Source: an uncultured Corynebacterium sp. (GTDB lineage Bacteria; Actinomycetota; Actinomycetes; Mycobacteriales; Mycobacteriaceae). From it: a stretch of 64,000 bases of DNA. This document shows, piece after piece, positions 19,249-27,912 of the stretch. The stretch covers positions 62,001-126,000 of the forward strand of contig NZ_CAMIHZ010000003.1 in NCBI RefSeq assembly GCF_946222305.1, given 5' to 3'. The first letter of the stretch is position 1. Each line of letters begins with the position of its first letter. Position numbers and translations under genes: made by a program. A model generated the notes under the pieces. The model was given only the letters and a program-made list of their open reading frames with translations. It made no database searches and was not told where the DNA came from.

Positions 19249-19330
19249 GGATGAGGCAAACACCACACTTACCTCATCCACCACAGCGAGGGCTCAACCA
19301 ACCAACCACCTTCATCTGAAGCGAGCCCTC
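19249..19330. repeat. Two extra perfect hairpins between convergent genes
   Basis: GGATGAGG (19249-19256) pairs with CCTCATCC (19272-19279), and GAGGGCTC (19288-19295) pairs with GAGCCCTC (19323-19330). The second loop contains a CAACCAACCAACCACC tract. Neither is followed by a T-run. They may be part of the 3' end of the minus-strand transcript or a small RNA. Confidence 0.5.
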
Positions 19331-19374
19331 ATCATCGACTGTAACCCATCCAACACAAACTGTTGAACAGATTT

Positions 19375-20244
19375 CTAAGATTTCTTTAGGCGTGTGATCA
19401 AGGCGCGGGCTGTTACTTCCATGACGTGGGGCAACGCCTCGATCCGCTGCTGTAGGACATCGGGGTGAATGTGTCGTGCTGAAGGGCTCATGCCAATCTG
19501 TGCAGCAATGGATGCCTGATCCAAACGCATGGTGAACTCGACGGGTTCTGACGGACCAACTGGTGTGAGGTGGCCGGAGGCTTGAGAGATCATGCGCTCT
19601 ACCTTGCCCTCCTCCACATCGAGGATGCCCAGAGGCTCGCGAAGCTCGGAAAGGTGCCCGCGATCAGCCGTCAGCACCACGACCTCACCTTGAGGCTTGA
19701 GGATTCGCGCAAACTCTGCAGCATTACGGGGGGCGAAGATAACGGTGATGGCATCCACGCTCTGGTCACGCATAGGCAGGCGAGACCACGCATCGGCGAC
19801 AACCGCACCAACGCGTGGGTGTGCGTGCGCGAGGCGCTTTGCAGCAGCGGTGGACACATCCACCCCGATACCGCGTGCACCTTCGACCGTATCCAGCAGG
19901 TGAGCCAAGTAATAGCCGGTACCGGCACCGATCTCTACGATGCCAGGCTTGGCATCATGGGCCACTCCAGCTTCATCGAGGACCTCCTCGACGGAGTGCG
20001 TCACCGCCTCCACAAAGGGTGCGAAGTGACCACCGGAAAGGAAAGTCTCGCGGGCGTCAATCATCGAAGCATCGTCACCCGAGTACCTCAGGCCAGATCC
20101 GCCAGCCAAGGTGACATACCCTTGGCGAGCAATATCGTAACTATGGCCGGATTCGGAGACAAGGGTCTTCCACTTGTCATCCCCAGCAGCGAGAGCGGTG
20201 CCATCAACGGGATCCGCTAGCAGATCAATGACGTCTTGCAGCAC
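19375..20244 (-). CDS. RlmA-like rRNA (guanine-N1) methyltransferase
   Basis: 289 residues. The N-terminal 45 residues correspond to the RlmA zinc-finger region, but the cysteines are replaced (LLADPVDGTALAAGDDKWK), as in several actinobacterial homologues. SAM-binding motif I is clear (GIVEIGAGTGYYLAHLLD) with an acidic residue at the end of strand 2 (GIGVDVS). The FAPRNAAEFARILKPQGEVV segment is characteristic of the RlmA group, which methylates G745/G748 of 23S rRNA and affects macrolide binding in some species. The GTG start has GGAAGGA upstream. Position specificity is inferred from family only. Confidence 0.85.
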   Translation of the reverse strand: MLQDVIDLLADPVDGTALAAGDDKWKTLVSESGHSYDIARQGYVTLAGGSGLRYSGDDASMIDARETFLSGGHFAPFVEAVTHSVEEVLDEAGVAHDAKPGIVEIGAGTGYYLAHLLDTVEGARGIGVDVSTAAAKRLAHAHPRVGAVVADAWSRLPMRDQSVDAITVIFAPRNAAEFARILKPQGEVVVLTADRGHLSELREPLGILDVEEGKVERMISQASGHLTPVGPSEPVEFTMRLDQASIAAQIGMSPSARHIHPDVLQQRIEALPHVMEVTARALITRLKKS

Positions 20245-20312
20245 TGTCGATTCCTTCCAGCCTGATTGATTGCGTTATTTATAACATTAGCGTTGGTGGC
20301 TGGTTTCATTGA

Positions 20313-21788
20313 CTATCGGCTAAGCCACTGAATGAGGGTACGAGCGCCGAAGCCCGTGCCCAATGGCGTGACTTCGTCGTACGTGGACTCTGCACGGCCC
20401 GGCCCCGCGATATCGAGGTGCACATGCGGAACACCACGGGTGAAGCGTCGCACAAACATTGCGGCCGTGGTAGCTCCTGGTCCCGGAGGGCATTGGCGGA
20501 CATCCGCGATCTTCGAATCCACGTCGTCTTCGTGGTAGTCCGGCGTCGGCATGGGCCACCAGCGCTCGCCAACGGTTGCTCCTCGGCGCGCCAACTTCAC
20601 GCCCACACCCCAGTCAGGTGCGAACACAGCACCCGTGCGCAATCCCAAAGCGATCTTGGCTGCGCCGGTCAGGGTGGCGATGGAAACCACCGCAGCGGGC
20701 TTGTGCTTGCGCGCACCGTAGCTCACTGCGTCGGCCAGCAGCAGTCGACCTTCGGCATCCGTATTGACGATCTCACTGGTCAACCCGCCGTAGTGCTCCA
20801 CCACGTCTCCGGGGCGGAACGCGGTAGCACTGGGCATATTTTCCGCCATGGGGATAAGCGCCACGATCTTGCGCGGGACCTGCATCTCCGCTAGGGCTTG
20901 GAAAGCACCGAGTACGCTGGCGCCACCAGTCATATCGGTGCGCATGGAATCCATGTTCGCGCTGGGCTTGATGGAGATACCACCTGTATCGAAGGTCACT
21001 CCCTTACCCACCAGCACTACGGTCTTCCGGCGACGCTTCTGACCAATACGCTCGGGATCCCAGACCAATTCGACCAAGCGAGGTGGGCGCGCCGAGCCTT
21101 CGCCCACGGCAAGGATGCCTCCGAAGCCCTTGTGCTGCAACCATTCTTCATCGCGGATGCGCACCTTTACGCCCTCGATATTGCTCACGGCCTTCTTGGC
21201 TTGGCGGGCGAACCATTCCGGGGATTTCACGTTGGATGGGGCGTTCGACAGGTCCCGCGCCAAGCAGGTGGCAGCACCCAAGCGGGCACCGGTGTGCACT
21301 GCGTTTTCCAAGTGCTCTGAGGTCGCGGACTTTCCATTCCCCGGCAACACGATGTGCGCTCGCCGGACGCGGGGCTTCCGTCGCTTGTTTGTTGTCACGA
21401 ACGTGTGGTTACCCACTGTCATACCGATCGCCAACGAACGCAGATTATTGGCGCTCACCTGTGGTGGCACAACGACTTGCACCAAGTGCTTTTTCGCGCG
21501 CACCGCGTGGCCTTGGATCAGAGTATCCAACCGGCGGACAATTTCCGCGCCGGCTTTACGCCATCCATCGTCTTCGAAGTCTTTCGACTTGGTCAGATCC
21601 AACAGCGCCGGTTGCTTCTCCCGCAACCCATAGACGAATGAACCTTCAGCCTGGATTTCCATGCCTGGGGAGGCCTCGGCGTCGGAGGAAACAATAGTGA
21701 CTTCGATAATCTCGCTGGATTCTAGGCGCTCCCCCGCAGTGAGTTCAACGACCTTCTGCGGAATCGAGGGAATCGGGGCGGGTGACAC
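20313..21788 (-). CDS. pepA: Leucyl aminopeptidase, M17 family (PepA)
   Basis: 491 residues. It removes N-terminal residues from peptides in the cytoplasm as a two-metal hexameric enzyme. The C-terminal catalytic domain has the lysine/aspartate motif GKGVTFDTGGISIKP, MRTDMTGGA, and the family signature NTDAEGRLLLADA; the N-terminal 170 residues are the variable M17 regulatory domain. The GTG start directly abuts the stop codon of the DivIVA-like gene (TAA then GTG), so the two are probably translationally coupled, and together they form an operon. Confidence 0.96.
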   Translation of the reverse strand: MSPAPIPSIPQKVVELTAGERLESSEIIEVTIVSSDAEASPGMEIQAEGSFVYGLREKQPALLDLTKSKDFEDDGWRKAGAEIVRRLDTLIQGHAVRAKKHLVQVVVPPQVSANNLRSLAIGMTVGNHTFVTTNKRRKPRVRRAHIVLPGNGKSATSEHLENAVHTGARLGAATCLARDLSNAPSNVKSPEWFARQAKKAVSNIEGVKVRIRDEEWLQHKGFGGILAVGEGSARPPRLVELVWDPERIGQKRRRKTVVLVGKGVTFDTGGISIKPSANMDSMRTDMTGGASVLGAFQALAEMQVPRKIVALIPMAENMPSATAFRPGDVVEHYGGLTSEIVNTDAEGRLLLADAVSYGARKHKPAAVVSIATLTGAAKIALGLRTGAVFAPDWGVGVKLARRGATVGERWWPMPTPDYHEDDVDSKIADVRQCPPGPGATTAAMFVRRFTRGVPHVHLDIAGPGRAESTYDEVTPLGTGFGARTLIQWLSR

Positions 21789-22247
21789 TTAGTTTTCCTC
21801 CTTCAAAGGTGCCGAGGGTTGCTGTCCTGCTGATGGCTGGGGTTGTACCGAGGGTTGCTGTCCGGTCGCTGGCTGGGGTTCTTTCTGTACCGCTGCTCGA
21901 CGCTGAGCCGTTGGCTGACCTTGGGCAGAGTTTTCCGACGCCCACTCTGGCAAGGTCTCACCCTCCACTCCAGCAGCACGTTCCAGCTGTTCCAGACGAG
22001 CGCGCACATTCTGCAGGTAGGCGTCCACCTCATCCTGGCGATAGCCACGCAGACTCAGTGAAAACTGTACCTGGGGAACGGAAGCAGCTGTCACCGTCGC
22101 CTGAGTCAGATTCCGCCAGTGCTGCTGAGACGCTCGCCCTTGTTTAACATCGGGCAGCTCTTCACCACGGCCGAAGACATTTCCCAACAGGAACGTCATC
22201 AGAGCCGCGACCAGCACGCCGCCAGCGAAGGACAACAACCAAAACAT
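21789..22247 (-). CDS. DivIVA-domain membrane-anchored protein
   Basis: 152 residues from ATG 22247. One N-terminal membrane segment (MFWLLSFAGGVLVAALMTFLLG) is followed by a DivIVA-type motif (SLSLRGYRQDEVDAYLQNVRARLEQLE), the short signature that links curved-membrane proteins and cell-division scaffolds. The C-terminus is Gln/Pro-rich with a tandem repeat of GQQPSVQPQPSA type. TAGATT ends seven bases before ATG 22247, so the frame extension to 22256 is not used. It is directly followed by pepA. A role in polar growth or septum organisation is possible but not shown. Confidence 0.8.
   Translation of the reverse strand: MFWLLSFAGGVLVAALMTFLLGNVFGRGEELPDVKQGRASQQHWRNLTQATVTAASVPQVQFSLSLRGYRQDEVDAYLQNVRARLEQLERAAGVEGETLPEWASENSAQGQPTAQRRAAVQKEPQPATGQQPSVQPQPSAGQQPSAPLKEEN
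21813..21884. repeat. Two-unit tandem repeat in the DivIVA-like gene
   Basis: Two copies with a 36-base offset, each starting CGAGGGTTGCTGTCC and containing GGCTGGGGTT, encode the Gln/Pro-rich tail. Copy number may vary between strains. Confidence 0.7.
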
Positions 22248-22254
22248 GAGTATC

Positions 22255-22260
22255 AATCTA
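22255..22260 (-). promoter_or_regulatory. -10 element TAGATT of the DivIVA-like gene / pepA operon
   Basis: TAGATT on the minus strand, seven bases, then ATG 22247. Confidence 0.6.
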
Positions 22261-22282
22261 CCCGCGCACCAATCATGACGGG

Positions 22283-23143
22283 CTACTCCAGTCGATCCGA
22301 ATGCCCCTTATCGTCCCCCTTGGTGAGGTTATCGATCCGGCGCTGCACCTGCTTCTGCTGCTCGACCAGCTTTTCCTTTTCCTCTTCCAGCAGCTCGACC
22401 TGCCCATTGTGCGTCTCCTGGCAGATGCGCACGGCCTCCAAGGGGTCATCCGTGACGTAGAACAAATCCACATCCTCCGGCGAAATCATGCCCTCGTCGA
22501 CCAACCGAGTACGAATCCAGTCCACTAGGCCACCCCAGAATTCACTGCCGATCAAGATAATCGGGAAGCGCTGAATCTTCTCAGTTTGCACCATGACCAG
22601 CGACTCAAAAAGCTCATCGAGCGTGCCGAAACCGCCCGGCAGGCATATGAACGCCTGCGAGTACTTCAGAAACATCGTCTTGCGGACGAAGAAGTATCGG
22701 AAGTTGATACCCATATCGACCCAACGGTTCAGCCCTTGCTCCATGGGAAGCTCGATGCCCAAACCGATCGACATACCGCCGGATTCCTGGGCACCGCGGT
22801 TCGGCGCCTCCATTAGGCCCGGACCACCACCGGTGATCGTCGCGTATCCCGCCTTGTGGATCGCCTCGCCCAGCTTCACCCCCGTCTCGTAGTAGGGGTG
22901 CCCCTCCTTGATACGCGCGGAACCAAACACGGTGATTGCCTTGGGGATTTTTGCCAGCGCGCCGAAACCATCGATGAACTCCGCTTGGATTCGCATCACA
23001 CGCCACGGGTCGGTGTGTAGCCAATCAGTGGCCTGCTGATCGCGCAACAGTCGCTGATCAGTTGTCGAGGTTTCGCCCTCGTTGCGCTGCCGCCCCCGCA
23101 AAATCACGGGGCCACGGTAACGAGTTTCACTCGGAGGAGTCAT
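22283..23143 (-). CDS. LOG-family nucleotide 5'-monophosphate phosphoribohydrolase
   Basis: 286 residues. The two family motifs are present: GGGPGLMEAPNRGA and PGGFGTLDELFE, which together form the active site that cleaves the N-glycosidic bond of nucleotides such as cytokinin riboside monophosphates or AMP. The C-terminal 40 residues are a charged coiled-coil (EEEKEKLVEQQKQVQRRIDN) not needed for catalysis. ATG 23143 (MTPPSETRYRG) has AGAAAGAG upstream; the longer frame to 23221 starts in a region without a ribosome binding site. It is the middle gene of a minus-strand series dapE, LOG, DivIVA-like, pepA. In actinobacteria the LOG gene often neighbours the dap genes. Confidence 0.9.
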   Translation of the reverse strand: MTPPSETRYRGPVILRGRQRNEGETSTTDQRLLRDQQATDWLHTDPWRVMRIQAEFIDGFGALAKIPKAITVFGSARIKEGHPYYETGVKLGEAIHKAGYATITGGGPGLMEAPNRGAQESGGMSIGLGIELPMEQGLNRWVDMGINFRYFFVRKTMFLKYSQAFICLPGGFGTLDELFESLVMVQTEKIQRFPIILIGSEFWGGLVDWIRTRLVDEGMISPEDVDLFYVTDDPLEAVRICQETHNGQVELLEEEKEKLVEQQKQVQRRIDNLTKGDDKGHSDRLE

Positions 23144-23254
23144 CGTTGCTCTTTCTTGTTTCTCTGACTTGCTGTGTGTCCTGTACTTTTCTACCGCCGA
23201 CGCCACGCTTTCGCTCGGCAACGCTCCTGCCTGTCCACGTGCGAGGCGCGGGTT

Positions 23255-24376
23255 TTAGCTGGTGAGGAAGCTCACCAGCTGCGCGTGAACCTGCTCGATC
23301 TGAGCGACTGGGCAGCGTTCCTCCGGGGTATGGCACAAGCTGGGATCCCCGGAGCCGAAGTTGACGGCGGGAACGCCCAGTTGCGTGAAACGCGCCACGT
23401 CAGTCCACCCGTACTTAGCGCGAACGTTGCCACCCGTCGCCTTGACTAGGCTGGCAGCAGCTGGTTTATCGAGGCCCGGGCGAGCCGCCGCTGCTGTGTC
23501 ATCGATCTCTACTTTGAACCCCTCTGCGGGTTTATCGGGCGTGCCTACCTGCAAGACATCGAAGGTGTGGGCCAGCGCTTCGTCCACACTGCGATCGGGT
23601 GCGAAGCGGAAATTAATGAACGCCCATGCTTCATCCGGAATAGTGTTCGTCGCCACACCGGATTCGGCGATGACGGCGTTAAGCCCCTCCTTGTATTCGA
23701 GTCCGTCGACCTCGACATCTCGCGGCTGATAATCCGCCACGCGGACCAAGACACGAGCCAGCTTGTGAAGCGCGTTATCGCCCAACCACGAACGGGCGGA
23801 ATGAGCCCGGGTTCCCATCGCGGTCACCTTCACGCGCAAAGTCCCCTGACAACCTGCTTCGATAAGCCCTCCGCTGGGCTCTCCCAGCAGCGCTAACGTG
23901 CCCTCTAACAATTCTGGGTCGGATTGCACGAGGTGATTCAGTCCGTTGTACTCGGTGGCTACCTCCTCACCTTCGTACAGCACCAAAGTCATGTCACGAG
24001 TGAGTTCCGGCGAGTTGGCCAAGGTAGCGAAAGCTTGGGCGTAGCACGCAGCGCCGGACTTCATATCGACGCTACCCAGCCCGAAGATGGTGTCCTCACC
24101 CGTTGCGGGATCCGCTCCCCTGCGCGATGGAACGTTGTCGGCGGGGGGAACCGTATCGATGTGGCCTGCCAGAACAATCCGATCTCCCAATCCACGATTG
24201 GTACGTGCCACGAGAGTGTTGCCGCGACGGTCAACCTGCACATTCTCAATGGCTCTCAGCGCAGGTTCCAACAGGCCAGCTAGCTCTTTTTCGTGATGGG
24301 ATTCGCTATAGACATCCACGAAATCCGCAGTGAGCTGAACTGGGTCGACCGTCAGATCGAGTTTCTTGTGTTCCAT
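23255..24376 (-). CDS. dapE: Succinyl-diaminopimelate desuccinylase
   Basis: 373 residues, M20 metallopeptidase family. It hydrolyses N-succinyl-LL-diaminopimelate in the lysine and peptidoglycan pathway. Zinc-site motifs are visible: LAGHIDTVPP near residue 70, GLGSVDMKSGAA near 100, the catalytic YEGEEVATEYNG, and a late GSGDPSLCHTPEE segment with the final histidine. ATG 24376 is preceded by GGAAGGCC with good spacing, so upstream in-frame ATGs are not used. dapD lies 1.5 kb away on the other strand and dapC 2.7 kb further, so this window holds most of the succinylase branch. Confidence 0.95.
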   Translation of the reverse strand: MEHKKLDLTVDPVQLTADFVDVYSESHHEKELAGLLEPALRAIENVQVDRRGNTLVARTNRGLGDRIVLAGHIDTVPPADNVPSRRGADPATGEDTIFGLGSVDMKSGAACYAQAFATLANSPELTRDMTLVLYEGEEVATEYNGLNHLVQSDPELLEGTLALLGEPSGGLIEAGCQGTLRVKVTAMGTRAHSARSWLGDNALHKLARVLVRVADYQPRDVEVDGLEYKEGLNAVIAESGVATNTIPDEAWAFINFRFAPDRSVDEALAHTFDVLQVGTPDKPAEGFKVEIDDTAAAARPGLDKPAAASLVKATGGNVRAKYGWTDVARFTQLGVPAVNFGSGDPSLCHTPEERCPVAQIEQVHAQLVSFLTS

Positions 24377-24440
24377 GTGGCCTTCCATACTCAATGAATA
24401 TCACGAGCGTTTTTCACGTACTTGCAGTGTATAAGTTCGC

Positions 24441-25847
24441 ATGTGGTGTAATTCATGCATGAGTTCAGCAACACAATCCGAAAGCGCGCAATTGGGCCAT
24501 GGCCTCAAAACGCGCCACCTGACCATGATGGGACTGGGTTCCGCCATCGGTGCAGGCCTCTTCCTCGGTTCTGGAGTGGGCGTTCGCGCCGCGGGTCCAG
24601 CCATCCTCTTGTCGTACATCCTTGCCGGCACGCTCGTCATCTTCGTGATGCGCATGCTCGGCGAGCTCGCGGCTGCCCGCCCCGCCTCCGGCACGTTCGC
24701 CACCTACGGTCGCCAGGCCTTCGGTCACTGGGCTGGATTCTCCTTGGGGTGGTTGTACTGGTTCATGTTGATCATGGTGATGGGCGCGGAGATCACGGGC
24801 GCCGGCGCCATCATGGGTAACTGGTTCGGTGTTCCCGGCTGGATCCCCGCCCTGGTAGCTGTCGTCATCTTTACCATCGTTAACCTGGCCGCAGTAGGCG
24901 GATTCGGTGAGTTCGAATACTGGTTCGCCTTCATCAAGGTGGCCGTCATCATCCTGTTCATCCTGATCGGTTTCGGACTTCTATTCGGCTTATTCCCCAA
25001 CTACGATTCCCCTGGTCTCAGTAACTTCAGCGACTTTGCCCCCAACGGCATCTCTGGAATGGCAGCAGGTCTGCTCGCCGTTGCCTTCGCATTCGGTGGT
25101 ATCGAGATCGTCACCATCGCCGCTGCGGAATCGGAAAACCCCAGCCAATCCATCGCTTCTGCTGTTCGCGCCGTGATCCTGCGCATTTCTCTGTTCTACC
25201 TGGGCTCGGTGTTCCTGATCGCGGCCTTGCTGCCGTTCAAGACACTGGGCGAAGCAGAATCCGCTGCGGAATCCCCCTTCACCCGAGTTCTCGCGTTGGC
25301 GGGAATCCCAGGCGTTGCGCAGGGCATGGAAGTTGTCATCGTCTTGGCTTTGTTGAGTGCTTTCAACGCACAGATCTACGCAACATCGCGCCTGGTGTTC
25401 AGCTTCTCCAAGACGGGTTATGCCCCGAAGTTCTTCAGCCCGGTCAACTCTGCTCGCGTTCCGATCCGTGCGGTGATGAGCTCCCTGCTCTTCGCATTCA
25501 TCTCCGTGGCCCTGCAGGTCTGGGGACCGAAGGATCTCATCGGCATCCTGTTCAACGCCGTTGGTGGTGCCTTGCTGGTCATCTGGTTCATGATCGCGCT
25601 ATCCCAGATCAAGCTGCGCCCACAGCTGGAGGCGGAAGGTTCCCTGGTGGTCCGCATGTGGGCATACCCCGTGCTGTCCTGGATCACGGTACTTATGATT
25701 GTGGGACTCACCGTGCTCATGCTGTTCGACGAGCAAGCACGCATGCAGGTTCTCACGGTGGCGGTAGCTTTCGCGGCGCTGTCTGTCCTTGGCGTCGTTG
25801 TAGGAAAGAAGGCCGGAGACGACCACACGAAGGACGTGTTGGTTTAG
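24441..25847 (+). CDS. Amino-acid permease, APC superfamily (AAT family)
   Basis: 468 residues with about 12 membrane segments. [21 protein letters not shown] in segment 1 and [19 protein letters not shown] in segment 6 are typical of proton-coupled permeases for aromatic, branched or other amino acids. It is a distant paralogue of the permease at 8094. Two starts are possible: ATG 24441, five bases after TATAAG (24430-24435), or ATG 24459 (MSSATQSES), which matches the usual length of the family. Neither has a ribosome binding site. It sits between dapE and dapD, but nothing shows that it carries lysine or diaminopimelate. Confidence 0.93.
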   Translation: MWCNSCMSSATQSESAQLGHGLKTRHLTMMGLGSAIGAGLFLGSGVGVRAAGPAILLSYILAGTLVIFVMRMLGELAAARPASGTFATYGRQAFGHWAGFSLGWLYWFMLIMVMGAEITGAGAIMGNWFGVPGWIPALVAVVIFTIVNLAAVGGFGEFEYWFAFIKVAVIILFILIGFGLLFGLFPNYDSPGLSNFSDFAPNGISGMAAGLLAVAFAFGGIEIVTIAAAESENPSQSIASAVRAVILRISLFYLGSVFLIAALLPFKTLGEAESAAESPFTRVLALAGIPGVAQGMEVVIVLALLSAFNAQIYATSRLVFSFSKTGYAPKFFSPVNSARVPIRAVMSSLLFAFISVALQVWGPKDLIGILFNAVGGALLVIWFMIALSQIKLRPQLEAEGSLVVRMWAYPVLSWITVLMIVGLTVLMLFDEQARMQVLTVAVAFAALSVLGVVVGKKAGDDHTKDVLV

Positions 25848-25882
25848 TACAACCAACCCGGCGGCCAGACGAACGAGTTCGC

Positions 25883-25888
25883 TACACT
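25883..25888 (+). promoter_or_regulatory. -10 element TACACT of leaderless dapD
   Basis: TACACT, eight bases, then ATG 25897. The in-frame GTG at 25891 would lie upstream of the predicted transcript start. Confidence 0.55.
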
Positions 25889-25896
25889 CTGTGGGT

Positions 25897-26886
25897 ATGA
25901 CTGCAGCTTTTGGTAATGGATTTGCAACTCTCACCGCCGATGGGACCGTGCTGGACGCATGGTTCCCAGAATTCGATCTGATCGGCCAGGACGGCTCGGC
26001 TGATCTTCAGGGGGGAACGGTTACTCGGGGGAATGATGAACTCGATGCTTCCGCACAAGCGCTCGTCGGCTCCGATGACGTGCGCGGTGTGGCTCGGGTG
26101 GCTATCCGCACTACGATCACCGATCTGGATGCCGCCCCAGCCGATGCTTACGATGCCTACCTGCGTCTGCACTTGATTTCAGGCCGGAAGCTGAAGCCAC
26201 ACGGCTGCAACCTAGACGGTGTTTTCGGCAAGCTGACCAACGTTGTGTGGACCAACCACGGCCCTTGCGCGGTGGAAAACTTCAGCCTCACCCGCCAGCG
26301 TCTCCAAGCACAGCGCGGTCCCGTCACCGTGTACAGCATCGACAAGTTCCCACGGATGGTGGATTACGTCGTGCCCACCGGTGTGCGCATCGGTGATGCA
26401 GACCGTGTACGCCTTGGCGCCCACCTCGCCGAAGGCACCACCGTTATGCACGAGGGCTTCGTCAACTTCAACGCCGGCACCTTGGGCTCTTCCATGGTGG
26501 AAGGTCGCATCTCCGGTGGTGTGGTCGTAGGCAATGGCTCCGATATCGGTGGTGGCGCTTCCATCATGGGCACCCTGTCCGGTGGCGGCAAGGAAGTCAT
26601 CTCCATCGGCGAAGGCTGCCTGCTGGGAGCCAACTCCGGTGTGGGTATCTCTCTGGGCGATAACTGCACGGTCGAGGCCGGCCTGTACCTCACCTTCGGT
26701 ACGAAGATCACGGTCGTTGGGGAGGTCGCCAGCGCCTTGGGCAAAAACGATGGCGAAGTCGTCAAGGCCGCCGAAATCTCCGGAGCGTCCGGCGTCCTAT
26801 TCCGCCGCAATAGCGTGACCGGCACCGTAGAAGCTGTCGCTGGCAGCGGAGCGATCGAGCTAAACGCTGACCTGCACGCCAACTAG
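25897..26886 (+). CDS. dapD: Tetrahydrodipicolinate N-succinyltransferase
   Basis: 329 residues. It transfers succinyl from succinyl-CoA to tetrahydrodipicolinate, upstream of dapC and dapE in lysine/meso-DAP synthesis. The middle of the protein (about 170-270) is a left-handed beta-helix of hexapeptide repeats ([55 protein letters not shown]), and the length and the N-terminal domain fit the actinobacterial DapD type, shorter-looped than the E. coli enzyme. ATG 25897 fits a leaderless transcript. It converges with the pseudouridine synthase gene across 42 bases. Confidence 0.95.
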   Translation: MTAAFGNGFATLTADGTVLDAWFPEFDLIGQDGSADLQGGTVTRGNDELDASAQALVGSDDVRGVARVAIRTTITDLDAAPADAYDAYLRLHLISGRKLKPHGCNLDGVFGKLTNVVWTNHGPCAVENFSLTRQRLQAQRGPVTVYSIDKFPRMVDYVVPTGVRIGDADRVRLGAHLAEGTTVMHEGFVNFNAGTLGSSMVEGRISGGVVVGNGSDIGGGASIMGTLSGGGKEVISIGEGCLLGANSGVGISLGDNCTVEAGLYLTFGTKITVVGEVASALGKNDGEVVKAAEISGASGVLFRRNSVTGTVEAVAGSGAIELNADLHAN

Positions 26887-26928
26887 ATACAAACTCTTCT
26901 GGTTAGGGAATACCCGCCAAGCCAACTA

Positions 26929-27912
26929 CTAGTTTTCAAACCCCGGTGCGCGGAACGTAGCTGGTTCCCCACCGGGCATTGTCATTTCTAGAGCCACTGC
27001 TTTGAGCCCCATTACAGGTTCGAGCTGCCGCGCCGGCCGCGGTTGATATTCCGGGTACGTATCATCGCCCATCAGTGGTGCTCCCAAGTGATTCATCAGC
27101 GCCCTGATCTGGTGCGTGTGGCCCGTCGTCGGCCGCACTTCGTAGTGCCATAGTGCGGTGGTTTCTTTTTGTTTTGACGTCGCCGGCCCCAGCAACCGCA
27201 CCCATGTCTCGGTGCGTTTACCGATGCCCTGCCCCACTTTTACTTGGGGATCGTGTGCGATCTTGTGCATGAGAAATTTGTAATGCACCCCATCTTCGTG
27301 ATCGGGCAGGCGAACAGCCGATAACGCTTCATAAGTCTTTTTTACGCTGCGACGCTGGAACTGCATCTGCACAAAGCTGCGGGTCGCTGAGCGCCGCGAC
27401 AGCACGAGTACTCCGCCTGTGAGCCGGTCGAGGCGGTGTATGGCTACCAGATCTGGCTCATCACGGCGCACCCGCAGCATAGTCTGCACGCACGCTTTCA
27501 TGAATTGACCATTCGGAGTGCTGGGCAACCCGTGGGGCTTGTCCACCACAATCAAGTCTTCCGTCTCCGCGATGATGGGAATTTCCAAGCCCAGCAATTC
27601 CGCGGGTTCCTCGCCGACCTGCGGGTGGAACCAAGCGGGAATGGGCCGTGGCAGCGTCGAACCAGAAATAAGAACCGTCGCCGGTGCAAACGGTGAATCA
27701 CCGGCGGAGGCAGCAAAGTAGCGCACCCCATCGTCGGGAACGCAGTCACGCAAAACGATGCGCTGGGCCGAAATGCCGTCAATGGGGGCTGGGCGTAATG
27801 GGTTAATCCTAAAGCCCCTGGACGAGTCTTTGCGCGGCGGCTTCGATGCGTTCGTCGGTGGCGGTAAGGCCCACGCGAACGAATTGCTGGCCGCGTGGTC
27901 CGTAGAAATCAC
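26929..27912 (-). CDS. RluA-family pseudouridine synthase
   Basis: The catalytic motif HRLDRLTGG carries the active-site aspartate; VVDKPHGLPSTPNG and RPTTGHTHQIRALMNHLG are the other RluA landmarks. It converts uridine to pseudouridine in rRNA or tRNA. The start is uncertain: the frame extends to GTG 27912, which overlaps the end of dapC by 104 bases, and its first 30 codons look unlike the family. Homologues usually begin a few residues before PAPIDGISAQRI (near 27800), where no ATG, GTG or TTG is in frame; an ATT codon or another unusual start is possible. The boundary is the weak point; the family is secure. Confidence 0.85.
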   Translation of the reverse strand: MISTDHAASNSFAWALPPPTNASKPPRKDSSRGFRINPLRPAPIDGISAQRIVLRDCVPDDGVRYFAASAGDSPFAPATVLISGSTLPRPIPAWFHPQVGEEPAELLGLEIPIIAETEDLIVVDKPHGLPSTPNGQFMKACVQTMLRVRRDEPDLVAIHRLDRLTGGVLVLSRRSATRSFVQMQFQRRSVKKTYEALSAVRLPDHEDGVHYKFLMHKIAHDPQVKVGQGIGKRTETWVRLLGPATSKQKETTALWHYEVRPTTGHTHQIRALMNHLGAPLMGDDTYPEYQPRPARQLEPVMGLKAVALEMTMPGGEPATFRAPGFEN

